Origin: an uncultured Collinsella sp.
GTDB lineage: Bacteria > Actinomycetota > Coriobacteriia > Coriobacteriales > Coriobacteriaceae
Reading direction: 5' to 3'
NCBI GenBank assembly: GCA_958408685.1
Contig: CATYLC010000018.1
Coordinates: 1 to 46,162 of the forward strand
DNA: 46,162 bases
Part shown: piece after piece, positions 24,316-32,583 of the stretch
How positions within the stretch are numbered: the first letter of the stretch is position 1
Layout of the letters: every line of letters starts with the position of its first letter
Translations under genes and position numbers: made by a program
The notes under the pieces: model-generated
The model's input: only the letters and a program-made list of their open reading frames with translations
Told to the model about the DNA's origin: nothing
The model's database searches: none

Positions 24316-25128
24316 ATGCAGCGCGTTTGGAGAACGGTTACCGGCTTTTACCATGTCTGTGCCCGCGGTACGGGCAAGCAGCTCATCTTTGAGGGCGATG
24401 ACGACCGGTGGGAGTTTTTGGAGCTGATGCGTGAGTGCTGCCGCAAGGCGGGCGTGACGGTTATCGCCTGGTGTCTTATGGGCAATCACGTGCGTCTGGT
24501 GCTTGCAGATTACGAGGACGCGATGAGCGCGGCGATGCACCGGCTGCTTTTGACGTACGCGCGGCGGTTCAATAAACGCACGGGGCGCACGGGCCATCTG
24601 TTCCAGAACCGTTTTGACCGGCGTTCGCTCGATACCGATTGGCAGGTGATGGAGGCTATTCGCTCCGTACACGCCGATCCGCAGGAGGTGGGCGTTAGCC
24701 TAATCGAGCGTTATCCCTGGAGCAGCTTTGCGGAACATCTGCGCTCTTACGACTGTGATGCGGCCGATGCCGCGAGGGGATTTTCTGATCCTTCTTGCGT
24801 GCTTGAGCTTTTTGGTTCTGCCGAGGGCTTTATTACCCATTCGCTTTCGACGCCCGACGGCGGCGAGCCAGCGCTGGGCGATATGAAAGAGACGGAGTGG
24901 GAACGCCACGCCTTTGCCGACAAGATGGCGAAGGAGCTCGGGGTTCCGCTTCGTGGGGTTAAAGTCGCACCGCCGGCGCAGCGCGATACCGTTATTTTTG
25001 GATTGCACGATGCCGGTTTTACGGTGCGCCAGATTGAGCGGTATACCGGGATTGGCAAAAGTACCGTCTCTCGTATCGTGCGCGCCCGCGCGCGAACGGC
25101 GATGCGGGCTGGCGGAAACGTGATGTAA
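24316..25128 (+). CDS. RAYT-like (Y1 transposase) protein with catalytic residues replaced
   Basis: The 270-residue protein aligns along its length with the RAYT at 7212: FYHVCARGTGKQLIFEGDDD, CLMGNHVRLV, GHLFQNRF, IRSVHADPQEVG and a C-terminal helix-turn-helix (FTVRQIERYTGIGKSTVSRIV). Two catalytic positions differ. The HUH motif reads H58-V59-R60, so the second histidine is Arg, and the likely catalytic Tyr of RYVHFNP is Ser117 in RSVHADP. The frame is intact, so it may be kept for DNA binding, not cleavage. ATG 24316 follows AAGGGAG; the frame opens at 24103 without a ribosome site. No family A hairpin is near it. Confidence 0.85.
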   Translation: MQRVWRTVTGFYHVCARGTGKQLIFEGDDDRWEFLELMRECCRKAGVTVIAWCLMGNHVRLVLADYEDAMSAAMHRLLLTYARRFNKRTGRTGHLFQNRFDRRSLDTDWQVMEAIRSVHADPQEVGVSLIERYPWSSFAEHLRSYDCDAADAARGFSDPSCVLELFGSAEGFITHSLSTPDGGEPALGDMKETEWERHAFADKMAKELGVPLRGVKVAPPAQRDTVIFGLHDAGFTVRQIERYTGIGKSTVSRIVRARARTAMRAGGNVM

Positions 25129-25724
25129 GGTCGCCTGTTCACCGCAGTTGGGGTCGTCCATACGCCGCAACCAGCGTTCAAAAGCTTGGTACGGTAACTG
25201 CACTTCTTAATATGCATAGAACAATCGTCATCTTGCATAAAATAACAGCTCAGTCCGGGTTTGCCCGTGCCTACCCCCGTCTGCGCCGTGCAAAAAACGG
25301 AGTTTTCAGCATCGTGGTGCTGTCGGCACTGCCGCAGTCTTGCAACATACGGGTCCCGAAGCTATTTATGCCTTCCGATGCGCCTCCGAAGCGCATGTAT
25401 GTGATCCCTGAGACCGCGATGCTTGTTCTAAAACACAATATATATGCGCCTGGAGACGTTGATTAACGCTTTCGATGCGTATACATACAGCTTGGCGTGC
25501 TGAATACTCGCAAAAATGCACGTCGCACCCTATGGGACCCGTCTGCGGCAGGCGCGAAGCGAGTCGGAGCTCAGCAGAACGGGGCTTGGCGCATTGCTTG
25601 GCGGGCCCGGGGCCCTGCCGCAGGCCTTTGGTGCTGTGGAAAACGCCCGTGTTCGCGTCTGGCCGTGTGGTAAATGACAGACGGGGCGCCGGACGCGCTG
25701 ATTTTGTGTGTTCGTGCTCATTAG
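25129..25724. other. gene-free stretch, nothing recognised
   Basis: Almost 600 bp between the second RAYT and the end of the suf operon. Short open frames on both strands show no family likeness, no ribosome site and no codon bias. The GC-rich palindrome GGGCCCGGGGCCC at about 25602-25614 is the only notable structure. Confidence 0.5.
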
Positions 25725-25755
25725 GAAAAACAGAGCCGCCCGTATCGGGCGGCTC
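25725..25755 (-). terminator. Rho-independent terminator of the suf operon
   Basis: GAGCCGCCCG and CGGGCGGCTC form a perfect 10-bp stem with loop TAT; on the minus strand a five-T run follows close by. Confidence 0.9.
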
Positions 25756-25787
25756 GGCAATCAAAAACCTTGGATTCGGAGCATACG

Positions 25788-26222
25788 CTACTGGTTAGCT
25801 TGCCCCTCGAGCATGCCGTCGAGGGTGCGCCAGGCGAGCTCGGCGCATTTGACGCGGGCGGGCATGTGCGAGATGTCCTGGAGCTGGGCGGCTTCGTCCA
25901 GGTCTTCCAAGTCCTCCTCGGAGAGCTGCTCGCCGCGGATCATGGCGAGGAAGAGCTCTGCCAAGCGGTGAGCTTCCTCGACGGTCTCGCCGGTGATGAG
26001 GTCGGCCATGATGTCGGCACTGGCCTGACTGATGGCGCAGCCGTGGCCGGTAAAGGAGGCCTCCTCAATCACGCCGTTCTCGACACGCAGCTGCAAGGTG
26101 AGCTCGTCGCCGCAGCTGGGGTTGATGCCTTCGTGCTCGTGCGTGGGAGCGTCCATCTCGTACTTATAGTCGGGGTGCGAGTTGTGCTCCATAAACGTGG
26201 TGGAGGTGTACAGATTACCCAT
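25788..26222 (-). CDS. sufU: SufU, sulfur-transfer/scaffold protein
   Basis: The 144-residue zinc protein accepts persulfide sulfur from SufS and passes it to the SufBCD complex. The conserved ligands are Cys37 and Asp39 in INPSCGDEL, Cys62 in GHGCAIS, and Cys126 in ARVKCAELAW. The insertion between Cys62 and Cys126 (GEQLSEEDLEDL) is typical of SufU rather than IscU. ATG 26222 overlaps the sufS stop by 8 bp, so translation is coupled. It is the last gene of sufCBDSU, followed by a terminator. Confidence 0.93.
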   Translation of the reverse strand: MGNLYTSTTFMEHNSHPDYKYEMDAPTHEHEGINPSCGDELTLQLRVENGVIEEASFTGHGCAISQASADIMADLITGETVEEAHRLAELFLAMIRGEQLSEEDLEDLDEAAQLQDISHMPARVKCAELAWRTLDGMLEGQANQ

Positions 26223-27540
26223 TGAACGTGCTCCAAACGTGATGCAGGCCGGCGATGAACTTATCGATGTCGGCCTTGTCGTTGTAGAAGGCCACGCTGG
26301 CGCGGCAGCAGGCGAGGTTCTCGACGCCCAGCCAGGTAAGCAGCGGCTGCGCGCAGTGGTGACCGGCGCGGATGCAAACGCCGTCCATGTCCATGATGCT
26401 CGCGACATCGTGCGGGTGGATGCCCTTGACGTTAAAGCTGACGACGCCGTGATGGTTGTCCCAGTAGATGGAGCCGATGATCTGGACAAAGTCGAGCTGC
26501 ATGAGCTCGCCCATCAGGTAGTGGACGAGTGCCTGCTCGCGTGCCTGGATGTTTTCGTAGCCAACGGTGTTGACGAGGTAATCAAGAGCCGCGCCCGTGG
26601 CGAAGATGCCGGCGGCGTCCTGCGTGCCGGCCTCGAACTTCTCGGGGACGGGCGCCCAGACGGCATCCTGCTCGGTGACCAAATCGATCATCTCGCCACC
26701 GGTGAGCATGGGCGGCATGGCGTTCAGCAGGTCCATCTTGCCCCACAGCACGCCAATGCCCATGGGACCCATGGCCTTGTGCGCGCTAAAGGCAAAGAAG
26801 TCGGCCCCCAGATCGGCCACGTTGACCGGCATGTGCGGCAGCGACTGTGCGCCGTCGACGACCAGATAGCCGCCGTACTTGTGCACGAGCTTGCCGAGGT
26901 TCTTGACCGGATTCTCGACGCCCAGCACGTTAGAAACCTGACCCACGGCCAGAATCTTGGTCTTGGGGCCAACCTTGGCCAGAACCTCCTCGGTGGTGAG
27001 CTGGCCGGTCTTGGTGGGGTAGAGGTAGACGAGCTTGGCGCCGGTCTCGCGGCAGACCTGCTGCCACGGGATCAGGTTGGAGTGGTGCTCCATGATAGTG
27101 ATGACGACCTCGTCGCCGGGCTCCAGCACCGTGGGCGCAAAGCTCTTGGCGATCAGGTTGAGCGACTCGCTCGTGTTGCGGGTGAAGACGACCTCGTTGG
27201 CCTGGGCGGCGCCGATGAGGTCGGCGATCTGCTGGCGGACCTTGGCGATGGCATCGGTGGCCTCGACGGACAGCGAATACAGGCCGCGCAGGGGGTTGGC
27301 GTTCATGCGCTGGTAGAAATCGCGCTCGGCGTCGAGCACACAGGCGGGGCGCTGCGCGGTGGCGGCACTATCGAGGAAGGCGATTTCGGGGTGCTGCTGG
27401 AACAGCGGGAACTGCGCCTTGTAGGGATTAGTCTCGATGTCCACGGTGGGCCAGCCGCGCGAAGCCTCGTCGCTGGCGTCGAGCTCCATGGGCTCGGGGG
27501 CAGTACAGGTATCGCATTTAACGTGCTCGGTGTCGATCAT
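26215..27540 (-). CDS. sufS: SufS cysteine desulfurase
   Basis: The 441-residue PLP enzyme removes sulfur from cysteine and hands it to SufU. Group II marks are visible: FLDSAATAQRP near residue 55, FTRNTSESLNLIA, IMEHHSNLIPW (149-159), VDGAQSLPHMPV, the PLP lysine in FSAHKAMGPMG (Lys255), and the active-site Cys396 in RAGHHCAQP. The N-terminus is extended by about 35 residues over the usual start and carries CDTC (9-12), which is uncommon. Its ATG overlaps the sufD stop as ATGA. Confidence 0.96.
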   Translation of the reverse strand: MIDTEHVKCDTCTAPEPMELDASDEASRGWPTVDIETNPYKAQFPLFQQHPEIAFLDSAATAQRPACVLDAERDFYQRMNANPLRGLYSLSVEATDAIAKVRQQIADLIGAAQANEVVFTRNTSESLNLIAKSFAPTVLEPGDEVVITIMEHHSNLIPWQQVCRETGAKLVYLYPTKTGQLTTEEVLAKVGPKTKILAVGQVSNVLGVENPVKNLGKLVHKYGGYLVVDGAQSLPHMPVNVADLGADFFAFSAHKAMGPMGIGVLWGKMDLLNAMPPMLTGGEMIDLVTEQDAVWAPVPEKFEAGTQDAAGIFATGAALDYLVNTVGYENIQAREQALVHYLMGELMQLDFVQIIGSIYWDNHHGVVSFNVKGIHPHDVASIMDMDGVCIRAGHHCAQPLLTWLGVENLACCRASVAFYNDKADIDKFIAGLHHVWSTFNG

Positions 27541-28916
27541 GCGAGCTCCTCTTCAAAGTTATCGATCAGGTTGTTGCCCAAGCGGACGACGGCGGCGCGG
27601 GTGCGCTCGTCGGTGGCGGAAAGCGCGGCGTCCTCCAGCTTGGCGCGGATGAACAAATCCTCGGCGGCGTTTTGGTCAAGGCCGCGGCAGGCGAGGTAGA
27701 ACAGCTGCTCGTCGCGGACGTGGCCGATGGTGGCGCCGTGGTTGCCGGCGACGTCGTCCTCGTCGCAGAGGATGACGGGGACGGTCTTGTTGTCGACGCC
27801 CTTGTTGGCGAGCAGTACGGTCTCGCGCTCAGTGCCGGTTGCGCCCTTGCAACCGTGCACGAGGTCGATGGTGCCGCGGTAGACCTTCTTGGACGTGCCG
27901 GTCAGCACGCCGTTGGCGTCGATCTCGCACTCGGTCTTGCGGCCGCGGTGGCGCAGCTCGTAGTTGAAGTCGCGCACCTGCTCGCGGGCGCCCAGGTAAT
28001 CGGTATCGATCGTCACCTTGGCGGTGTCGCCCAGCAGGTCGCCAGCAAGGCCAGTGGCGCTGGCGCCGGCACCCAGGACGGTGTGCTGTACGTTGACGCG
28101 CGCGCCCTCGTCCAGGAACAGGCCGGTGTCGTCGAGCGCGATCCAGCTGTCGTCGAGCGTCTGCGTGCAGGTCACGTTGACGGTGGCGTACTCGTGGGCA
28201 CACGTGCGCAGCACGGAGCCCACGACACCCTCGCCGGCAACGGGGGAGTCCAGGGCGATCTGCAGGTCGAGCGTTGCCTGCGGGCGGGCGACGACATCGA
28301 TGGCGGCAATCGCAGCCGCTGTGTCGACGCCATTCACGCGCACGGTAACCGTGGCGTGCTTGTATGCGGGCACATCGATGACGACGCGCTTGGTGGCGTG
28401 GTCGGCCAGGTAGGCGTAGGCAGCCTCGCCCATGCCGGTCTCGAAGGCCTCGGCGGGGGAGAGCTCCTCCTCGAGTTTGATGGCGCCGGCCTGGTAGACG
28501 GAGGTGGCGGGCACGTCGAGCTCGGTCTCGGGCGTGATGCGGGCGCGATCGGCGGCATCACCGGGGGCGGAGGCGCGGCGCTCGGGGAAGCGCTCGGCCA
28601 TGGCCTCCATGGCGGCGTCGAACGCGTCGTCCGAGCCGGCAAACTGCTCGCCCAGGCCCTCGACCTCAACGGCCTCGGCGGAAGCGGCGGCAAGCTCGTC
28701 CGAAAGCTCGAGCTTGGTCTGGTTCATCTTGAGCCAACCCCATGTGGCGGCCGGCATCGCATTGACGCCCCCGATCTCCTGCAGCACGCCGTCTCGGGGC
28801 TCCGACCCTCCTCGCGTAACTTTAGTACGCGTCGTCGGGCTCGTCGCTCCCGATACGTCGCACTGCAGAAGCTCGGATGACGTAAATGCGTTCGGCGTGT
28901 TCGTGGTCTGTTTCAT
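27537..28916 (-). CDS. sufD: SufD, Fe-S assembly subunit
   Basis: The 459-residue protein pairs with SufB and SufC in the cluster-building complex. The C-terminal beta-helix core is clear (ARVNVQHTVLGAGASATG, DFNYELRHRGRKTECEIDANG, KVYRGTIDLVHGCKGATGTE, the late VAGNHGATIGHVRDEQLFYLACRG in two parts, and the conserved LDQNAAEDLFIRAKLED helix). The first 110 residues are divergent and low in similarity (SGATSPTTRTKVTRGGSEP), possibly an extension particular to this lineage. ATG 28916 overlaps the sufB stop as TAATG, so the two are translationally coupled. Confidence 0.93.
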   Translation of the reverse strand: MKQTTNTPNAFTSSELLQCDVSGATSPTTRTKVTRGGSEPRDGVLQEIGGVNAMPAATWGWLKMNQTKLELSDELAAASAEAVEVEGLGEQFAGSDDAFDAAMEAMAERFPERRASAPGDAADRARITPETELDVPATSVYQAGAIKLEEELSPAEAFETGMGEAAYAYLADHATKRVVIDVPAYKHATVTVRVNGVDTAAAIAAIDVVARPQATLDLQIALDSPVAGEGVVGSVLRTCAHEYATVNVTCTQTLDDSWIALDDTGLFLDEGARVNVQHTVLGAGASATGLAGDLLGDTAKVTIDTDYLGAREQVRDFNYELRHRGRKTECEIDANGVLTGTSKKVYRGTIDLVHGCKGATGTERETVLLANKGVDNKTVPVILCDEDDVAGNHGATIGHVRDEQLFYLACRGLDQNAAEDLFIRAKLEDAALSATDERTRAAVVRLGNNLIDNFEEELA

Positions 28917-30328
28917 TATCCGATCGCTCCTTCCATCTCGAGCTTGATCAGGTTGTTCATCTCGACGGCGTACTCCAGCGGCAGCTCCTTGGAGACCGGG
29001 TTGGCAAAGCCGTTGACGATCATGGTGCGGGCCTCTTCCTCCGAGATGCCGCGGCTCATCAGGTAGAACACCTTGTCGTCGCCGATGCGGCCGATGGTGG
29101 CCTCGTGGCCGATGTCGACATTCTTGGCTCGGATGTCCATAGCGGGGATGGTGTCGGAGCGGCTCTGGTCGTCGAGCATGAGCGACTGGCAGCTCACGGT
29201 TGCCTTGGAGCCCTCCGCCTTGGGCGTGGCCACGATGGAGCTGCGGAAGGTCTGGATGCCTCCGCTCTTGGAGATGCCCTTGGTCTCGACGGTTGCCGAG
29301 GTCTCGGGCGCGTTGAGCACGACTTTGCAGCCGGTGTCGAGGTTCTGGCCGGCACCAGCAAAGGTGATGCCGGTAAAGCTCGAGCGGGCGCGGCGGCCGT
29401 TGAGCACGCTCATGGGGTAAAGGTAACCCACGTGACTGCCGAAGGAGCCGCTGATCCACTCGATGTCGCCGTCCTCGTCCACGCGCGCACGCTTGGTGTT
29501 GAGGTTGTACATGTTCTTGGACCAGTTTTCGATGGTCGAGTAGCGCAGGTGCGCGCGCTTGCCCACAAAAAGCTCCACAGCGCCGGCGTGGAGGTTGGCC
29601 ACGTTGTACTTGGGTGCGGAGCAGCCCTCGATAAAGTGCAGGTCGGCGTCGTCCTCGACGATGATGAGCGTGTGCTCAAACTGGCCGGCGCCCTTGGCAT
29701 TGAGGCGGAAGTAGCTCTGCAGCGGGAAGTCGAGCTTAGTGCCCTTGGGCACGTAGACAAACGAGCCGCCCGACCACACGGCGCCGTGCAGGGCCGCAAA
29801 CTTGTGATCGGTGGGCGGGATGAGCGTCATAAACTTCTCGTGGATGAGCGGCTCCCACTGCGGGTCGTGCAGGGCCTCCTCAATGCCGGAGTAGACGATA
29901 CCCATCTTGGATGCGGTGTCCTGCATGTTGTGGTAGACGAGCTCGGAGTCGTACTGCGCGCCGACGCCCGCCAGATAGCTGCGCTCGGCCTCGGGGATGC
30001 CCAGGCGCTCAAAGGTGTTCTTGATGTCGTCGGGCACCGACTCCCAGTCGTGCTTTTGGTCGGTGTTGGGCTTGACGTAGGTGACGATGTTGTCCATGTC
30101 TAGGCCCTCGATGGAGGGGCCCCACGTCGGGTCGGGGAAGCGGTTGAAGATCTCGAGGGACTTGAGGCGCAGGTCGAGCATCCACTGCGGCTCGTCCTTC
30201 TTGGCGCTGATCTCGCGCACGATGTCGGGCGTGATGCCGGCGTCGAGGCGCTCGAATCCCTCCTCGCCATAGGTGAAGTCGTAGAGGCTGCGGTCGATGT
30301 CCGCGACCTCGGTGCGGTTCTTGGTCAT
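28916..30328 (-). CDS. sufB: SufB, Fe-S scaffold subunit
   Basis: The 470-residue protein is the core scaffold of the SufBCD complex on which Fe-S clusters form. It is highly conserved: FTYGEEGFERLDAGIT, GIPEAERSYLAGVGAQYDSE, WSGGSFVYVPKGTKLDFPLQ, HFIEGCSAPKYNVANLHAGA, TIENWSKNMYNLNTKRARV, IWSGSFGSHVGYLYP-like part, DTIPAMDIRAKNVDIGHEAT and YLMSRGISEEEARTMIVNGF. Length is normal. It starts 12 bp after the sufC stop on the minus strand. Confidence 0.97.
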   Translation of the reverse strand: MTKNRTEVADIDRSLYDFTYGEEGFERLDAGITPDIVREISAKKDEPQWMLDLRLKSLEIFNRFPDPTWGPSIEGLDMDNIVTYVKPNTDQKHDWESVPDDIKNTFERLGIPEAERSYLAGVGAQYDSELVYHNMQDTASKMGIVYSGIEEALHDPQWEPLIHEKFMTLIPPTDHKFAALHGAVWSGGSFVYVPKGTKLDFPLQSYFRLNAKGAGQFEHTLIIVEDDADLHFIEGCSAPKYNVANLHAGAVELFVGKRAHLRYSTIENWSKNMYNLNTKRARVDEDGDIEWISGSFGSHVGYLYPMSVLNGRRARSSFTGITFAGAGQNLDTGCKVVLNAPETSATVETKGISKSGGIQTFRSSIVATPKAEGSKATVSCQSLMLDDQSRSDTIPAMDIRAKNVDIGHEATIGRIGDDKVFYLMSRGISEEEARTMIVNGFANPVSKELPLEYAVEMNNLIKLEMEGAIG

Positions 30329-30340
30329 TGCGTCGCCCCT

Positions 30341-31141
30341 TTACGCCTGTTGCTCGGCAGCGGCGGCCTCGGCCTGGGCGCGCTGCTCGGCGGCCTCGCG
30401 CTCGAAGGTCTCAAAGCCGTTCTTGTCGATCCAGGGGATCAGCGAGGCGTCGTCCTCGCGCACGATGTGGCCCTTGACCATAACGTGGACGCGGTCGACA
30501 TCCAGGTGCTCCAGGATGCGCGTGTTGTGCGTGATGATGAGCATGGAGCCGTCACAGCTCTTGCGGTAGGCGTCCATGCCGTGGCTAACGGTGGAAAGGG
30601 CGTCGACGTCCAGGCCGGAGTCAGTCTCGTCAAGGATGGCGAGCTTGGGCTGCAGCAGCAGAAGCTGGAGCATCTCGACCTTCTTTTTCTCGCCGCCCGA
30701 GAAGCCCACGCCCAGCTCGCGGTTGAGGTAGGCGGTATCCATGTTGAGTTCGGCCGCAAGCTCCTTGACGCGACGGCGGAACTCCTTGCCCTTCATCTCC
30801 AGGCCGGGGCGGCCGGCGATGCTGGCGCGCAAAAAGCTCGACAGCGGCACGCCCGGGATCTCGACCGGGGCCTGGAAGCTCAGAAACAGGCCGGCGCGAG
30901 AGCGCTTGTCGGTGGTGAGCTCGGTGATGTCCTGGCCGTCAAAGACGATGCGGCCGTCGTTAACGGTATAGACGGGGTCGCCCATGACCAGGTGGCCGAG
31001 GGTGGACTTACCGGCGCCGTTGGGTCCCATCAGCACGTGGGTCTCGCCGGCGGCGACGTTGAGGTTGACGTTGTGGAGGATGGTCTTCTCGTCCACGGAG
31101 GCGGTCAGACCTTCGATGGAAAGCAGCGGATTTGCGCTCAT
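30341..31141 (-). CDS. sufC: SufC, ATPase subunit of the SufBCD complex
   Basis: The 266-residue ABC-type ATPase drives cluster assembly in SufBCD. Walker A GPNGAGKST (39-47), Q-loop LSFQAPVEIPG, signature VGFSGGEKKKVEMLQ and Walker B PKLAILDETDSGLD are all present. The C-terminus ends in an Ala/Gln/Glu tail (REAAEQRAQAEAAAAEQQA) not needed for the fold. ATG 31141 follows AGAGGGA; an ATG at 31171 has no site. First gene of the operon, transcribed away from the Rrf2 regulator. Confidence 0.96.
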   Translation of the reverse strand: MSANPLLSIEGLTASVDEKTILHNVNLNVAAGETHVLMGPNGAGKSTLGHLVMGDPVYTVNDGRIVFDGQDITELTTDKRSRAGLFLSFQAPVEIPGVPLSSFLRASIAGRPGLEMKGKEFRRRVKELAAELNMDTAYLNRELGVGFSGGEKKKVEMLQLLLLQPKLAILDETDSGLDVDALSTVSHGMDAYRKSCDGSMLIITHNTRILEHLDVDRVHVMVKGHIVREDDASLIPWIDKNGFETFEREAAEQRAQAEAAAAEQQA

Positions 31142-31206
31142 GCTGTCCCTCTCTGTATATGGTGTACTCATAGGTGTACTAAACCCTAGGAATCTTCTCG
31201 GAATAA

Positions 31207-31250
31207 AGTTACTATGGGTTCGGCGTTAGTCAAGGGAAAACCCGACTAAT
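31207..31250 (-). promoter_or_regulatory. promoter of the suf operon with overlapping inverted-repeat operator
   Basis: On the minus strand TTGACT (31234-31229) and TAACTT (31212-31207) are 16 bp apart. The inverted repeat TTAGTC (31227-31232) / GACTAA (31245-31250) with a 12-bp spacer covers the -35 box. It lies between sufC and the divergent Rrf2 gene, so autoregulation and suf control from one site are likely but unproven. Confidence 0.6.
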
Positions 31251-31321
31251 CCACTCGACTTTTCAGATTGTGGGACAAATTCATCGGTAGTGCTTGTTCC
31301 CAGCGTTATGGAAGGGTAGGT

Positions 31322-31753
31322 ATGCTCATTTCTTCTAAGGGCCGCTATGCCCTCCGTTTGATGATTTATATCGCGGCGTTGGGTGACGCCGAGGGCAAGA
31401 TTGCCCTGCGAGAGGTCGCCGACCGCGAGCATATCTCACAAAAGTACTTGGAGCAGCTGGTTCGTCCGCTTATGAAGGCGGGCCTGCTTAAGAGCGTGCG
31501 CGGCAAGGGCGGCGGCTACATGATGGCCAAGGACCCGGCCGAAGTGCGCGCCGGCGACATCCTGCGTGCCGTCGAGGGCAGCACGGCCCCGGTAGCGTGC
31601 GATGGCATTGACAACAGCTGCACCCGTAGTGACCTGTGCTCGACCGTTAAGTTTTGGCGCGGCCTGGACGACGTGATCGAAAAGTACGTCGACGGTGTGA
31701 CGTTGGCCGACCTGGCCACCGTCCCCGAGATCAACTTTGACATTAAGCTGTAG
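31322..31753 (+). CDS. Rrf2-family Fe-S sensing regulator of suf
   Basis: The 143-residue winged-helix regulator begins MLISSKGRYALRLMIYIAAL, the Rrf2 signature. The recognition region is REHISQKYLEQLVRPLMKAGLLKSVRGKGGGYMMA. Three cysteines (CDGIDNSCTRSDLC) can bind an Fe-S cluster, as in IscR and SufR. It is divergent from sufC with the shared control region between, which is the typical position of a suf repressor. The HEPN-MNT pair follows at 8 bp and is probably cotranscribed. Confidence 0.93.
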   Translation: MLISSKGRYALRLMIYIAALGDAEGKIALREVADREHISQKYLEQLVRPLMKAGLLKSVRGKGGGYMMAKDPAEVRAGDILRAVEGSTAPVACDGIDNSCTRSDLCSTVKFWRGLDDVIEKYVDGVTLADLATVPEINFDIKL

Positions 31754-31761
31754 GGCTGCAA

Positions 31762-32049
31762 ATGGCATCTCTCGACAATGTGTACAGGCAAATCGAAGTT
31801 TTTGCTCGGGAATGTGACGCCGAAAAGGTTGTACTGTTTGGTTCCCGCGCTCGAGGTGACAACTTGCCTAAGAGCGATATTGATATTGCTGTAGCAGGTT
31901 GCCGGGATTTCGGTCGTTTCTCATATTTGATCGAGGAGCGTCTTGATACTCTTTTAGATGTAGACGTCGTCAATCTCGATGAGCCCTTATCGCGGCAATT
32001 GCTCGATGAAATTGCCAGGGATGGTGTGATTCTGTATGAAAAAATATGA
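31762..32049 (+). CDS. MNT-domain nucleotidyltransferase (antitoxin of an HEPN-MNT pair)
   Basis: The 95-residue minimal nucleotidyltransferase has the motif GSRARG (27-32), the catalytic pair SDIDIAV (Asp39, Asp41), and a third acidic residue in LDVDVV (Asp66 or Asp68). In MntA/HepT systems such an enzyme adds AMP to a tyrosine of the HEPN toxin and silences it. ATG 31762 lies 8 bp after the Rrf2 stop. The next gene overlaps its end by 14 bp. The base composition of both genes is AT-richer than rho or argS, suggesting acquisition. Confidence 0.9.
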   Translation: MASLDNVYRQIEVFARECDAEKVVLFGSRARGDNLPKSDIDIAVAGCRDFGRFSYLIEERLDTLLDVDVVNLDEPLSRQLLDEIARDGVILYEKI

Positions 32050-32455
32050 GAACTTTGCCAGTGCCTTGGCGAATCTTGAGGATGCGCCCAATCAGGATCT
32101 CAACAATGATTTTGTTCAGAGTGGATTGATTAATAAGTTCAATCTTCAATTTGAACTGAGCTGGAAGCTCCTTAAGCGTCTGCTCGAGTATGAGGGTGCC
32201 ACGCTTGCCGCGTCGGGGTCTCCTCGTGCCATCTTGAAGGAGTCGTACCGATTCTACGACTTTATTGATGAGGCGGCCTGGCTAGATATGCTCAGAGACC
32301 GCAATACGAACGTCCATATCTATGACAACAAGCTCGCTCAAGATTTGATTCAGCGCATCTTGAACGTCTATATTCCCGCTTTCTGTCAGTTGAGAGACGG
32401 GCTGACGAAACGTTACGGCGAGCTTCTGTTGGCGCCCGATGACCAGTTTGTCTAA
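32036..32455 (+). CDS. HEPN-domain protein, HI0074 family (toxin of an HEPN-MNT pair)
   Basis: The 139-residue all-helical protein belongs to the nucleotidyltransferase substrate-binding family. It carries Arg89-x4-His94-x-Tyr96 in RDRNTNVHIYD, the RX4HXY arrangement used by HEPN RNases, with the tyrosine that MNT partners modify. Other conserved pieces are FNLQFELSWKLLKRLLEYEG and SPRAILKESYRFYDFID. The 14-bp overlap with the MNT gene indicates coupled translation. Activity as an RNase is inferred from the family and the motif. Confidence 0.88.
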   Translation: MKKYENFASALANLEDAPNQDLNNDFVQSGLINKFNLQFELSWKLLKRLLEYEGATLAASGSPRAILKESYRFYDFIDEAAWLDMLRDRNTNVHIYDNKLAQDLIQRILNVYIPAFCQLRDGLTKRYGELLLAPDDQFV

Positions 32456-32497
32456 TTCCTTAAGATTTCGCGGAGGGTTGTTGCCGTTTACCGAGGG

Positions 32498-32513
32498 GTT
32501 GTTGTGCAACAAC
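32498..32513. promoter_or_regulatory. inverted repeat, candidate operator upstream of the surface protein
   Basis: GTTGTTG and CAACAAC pair with a TG spacer. TTGTTGTGCAAC also occurs at about 34428-34439, upstream of the following gene. Confidence 0.4.
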
Positions 32514-32583
32514 GGGCGAGCTGCAATACTTATTTTTATCTTTGCAAACTGAACTTTAACTACACCAATGCAGGGAGGATCTT

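Noticed and set aside
25212..25466. short frame in the gap before the suf terminator
   Set aside because: No ribosome site, no codon bias, no recognisable protein.
26182..27699. 505-codon frame opposite sufS
   Set aside because: Antisense to a certain gene with all catalytic residues; no ribosome site and no likeness to a known family.
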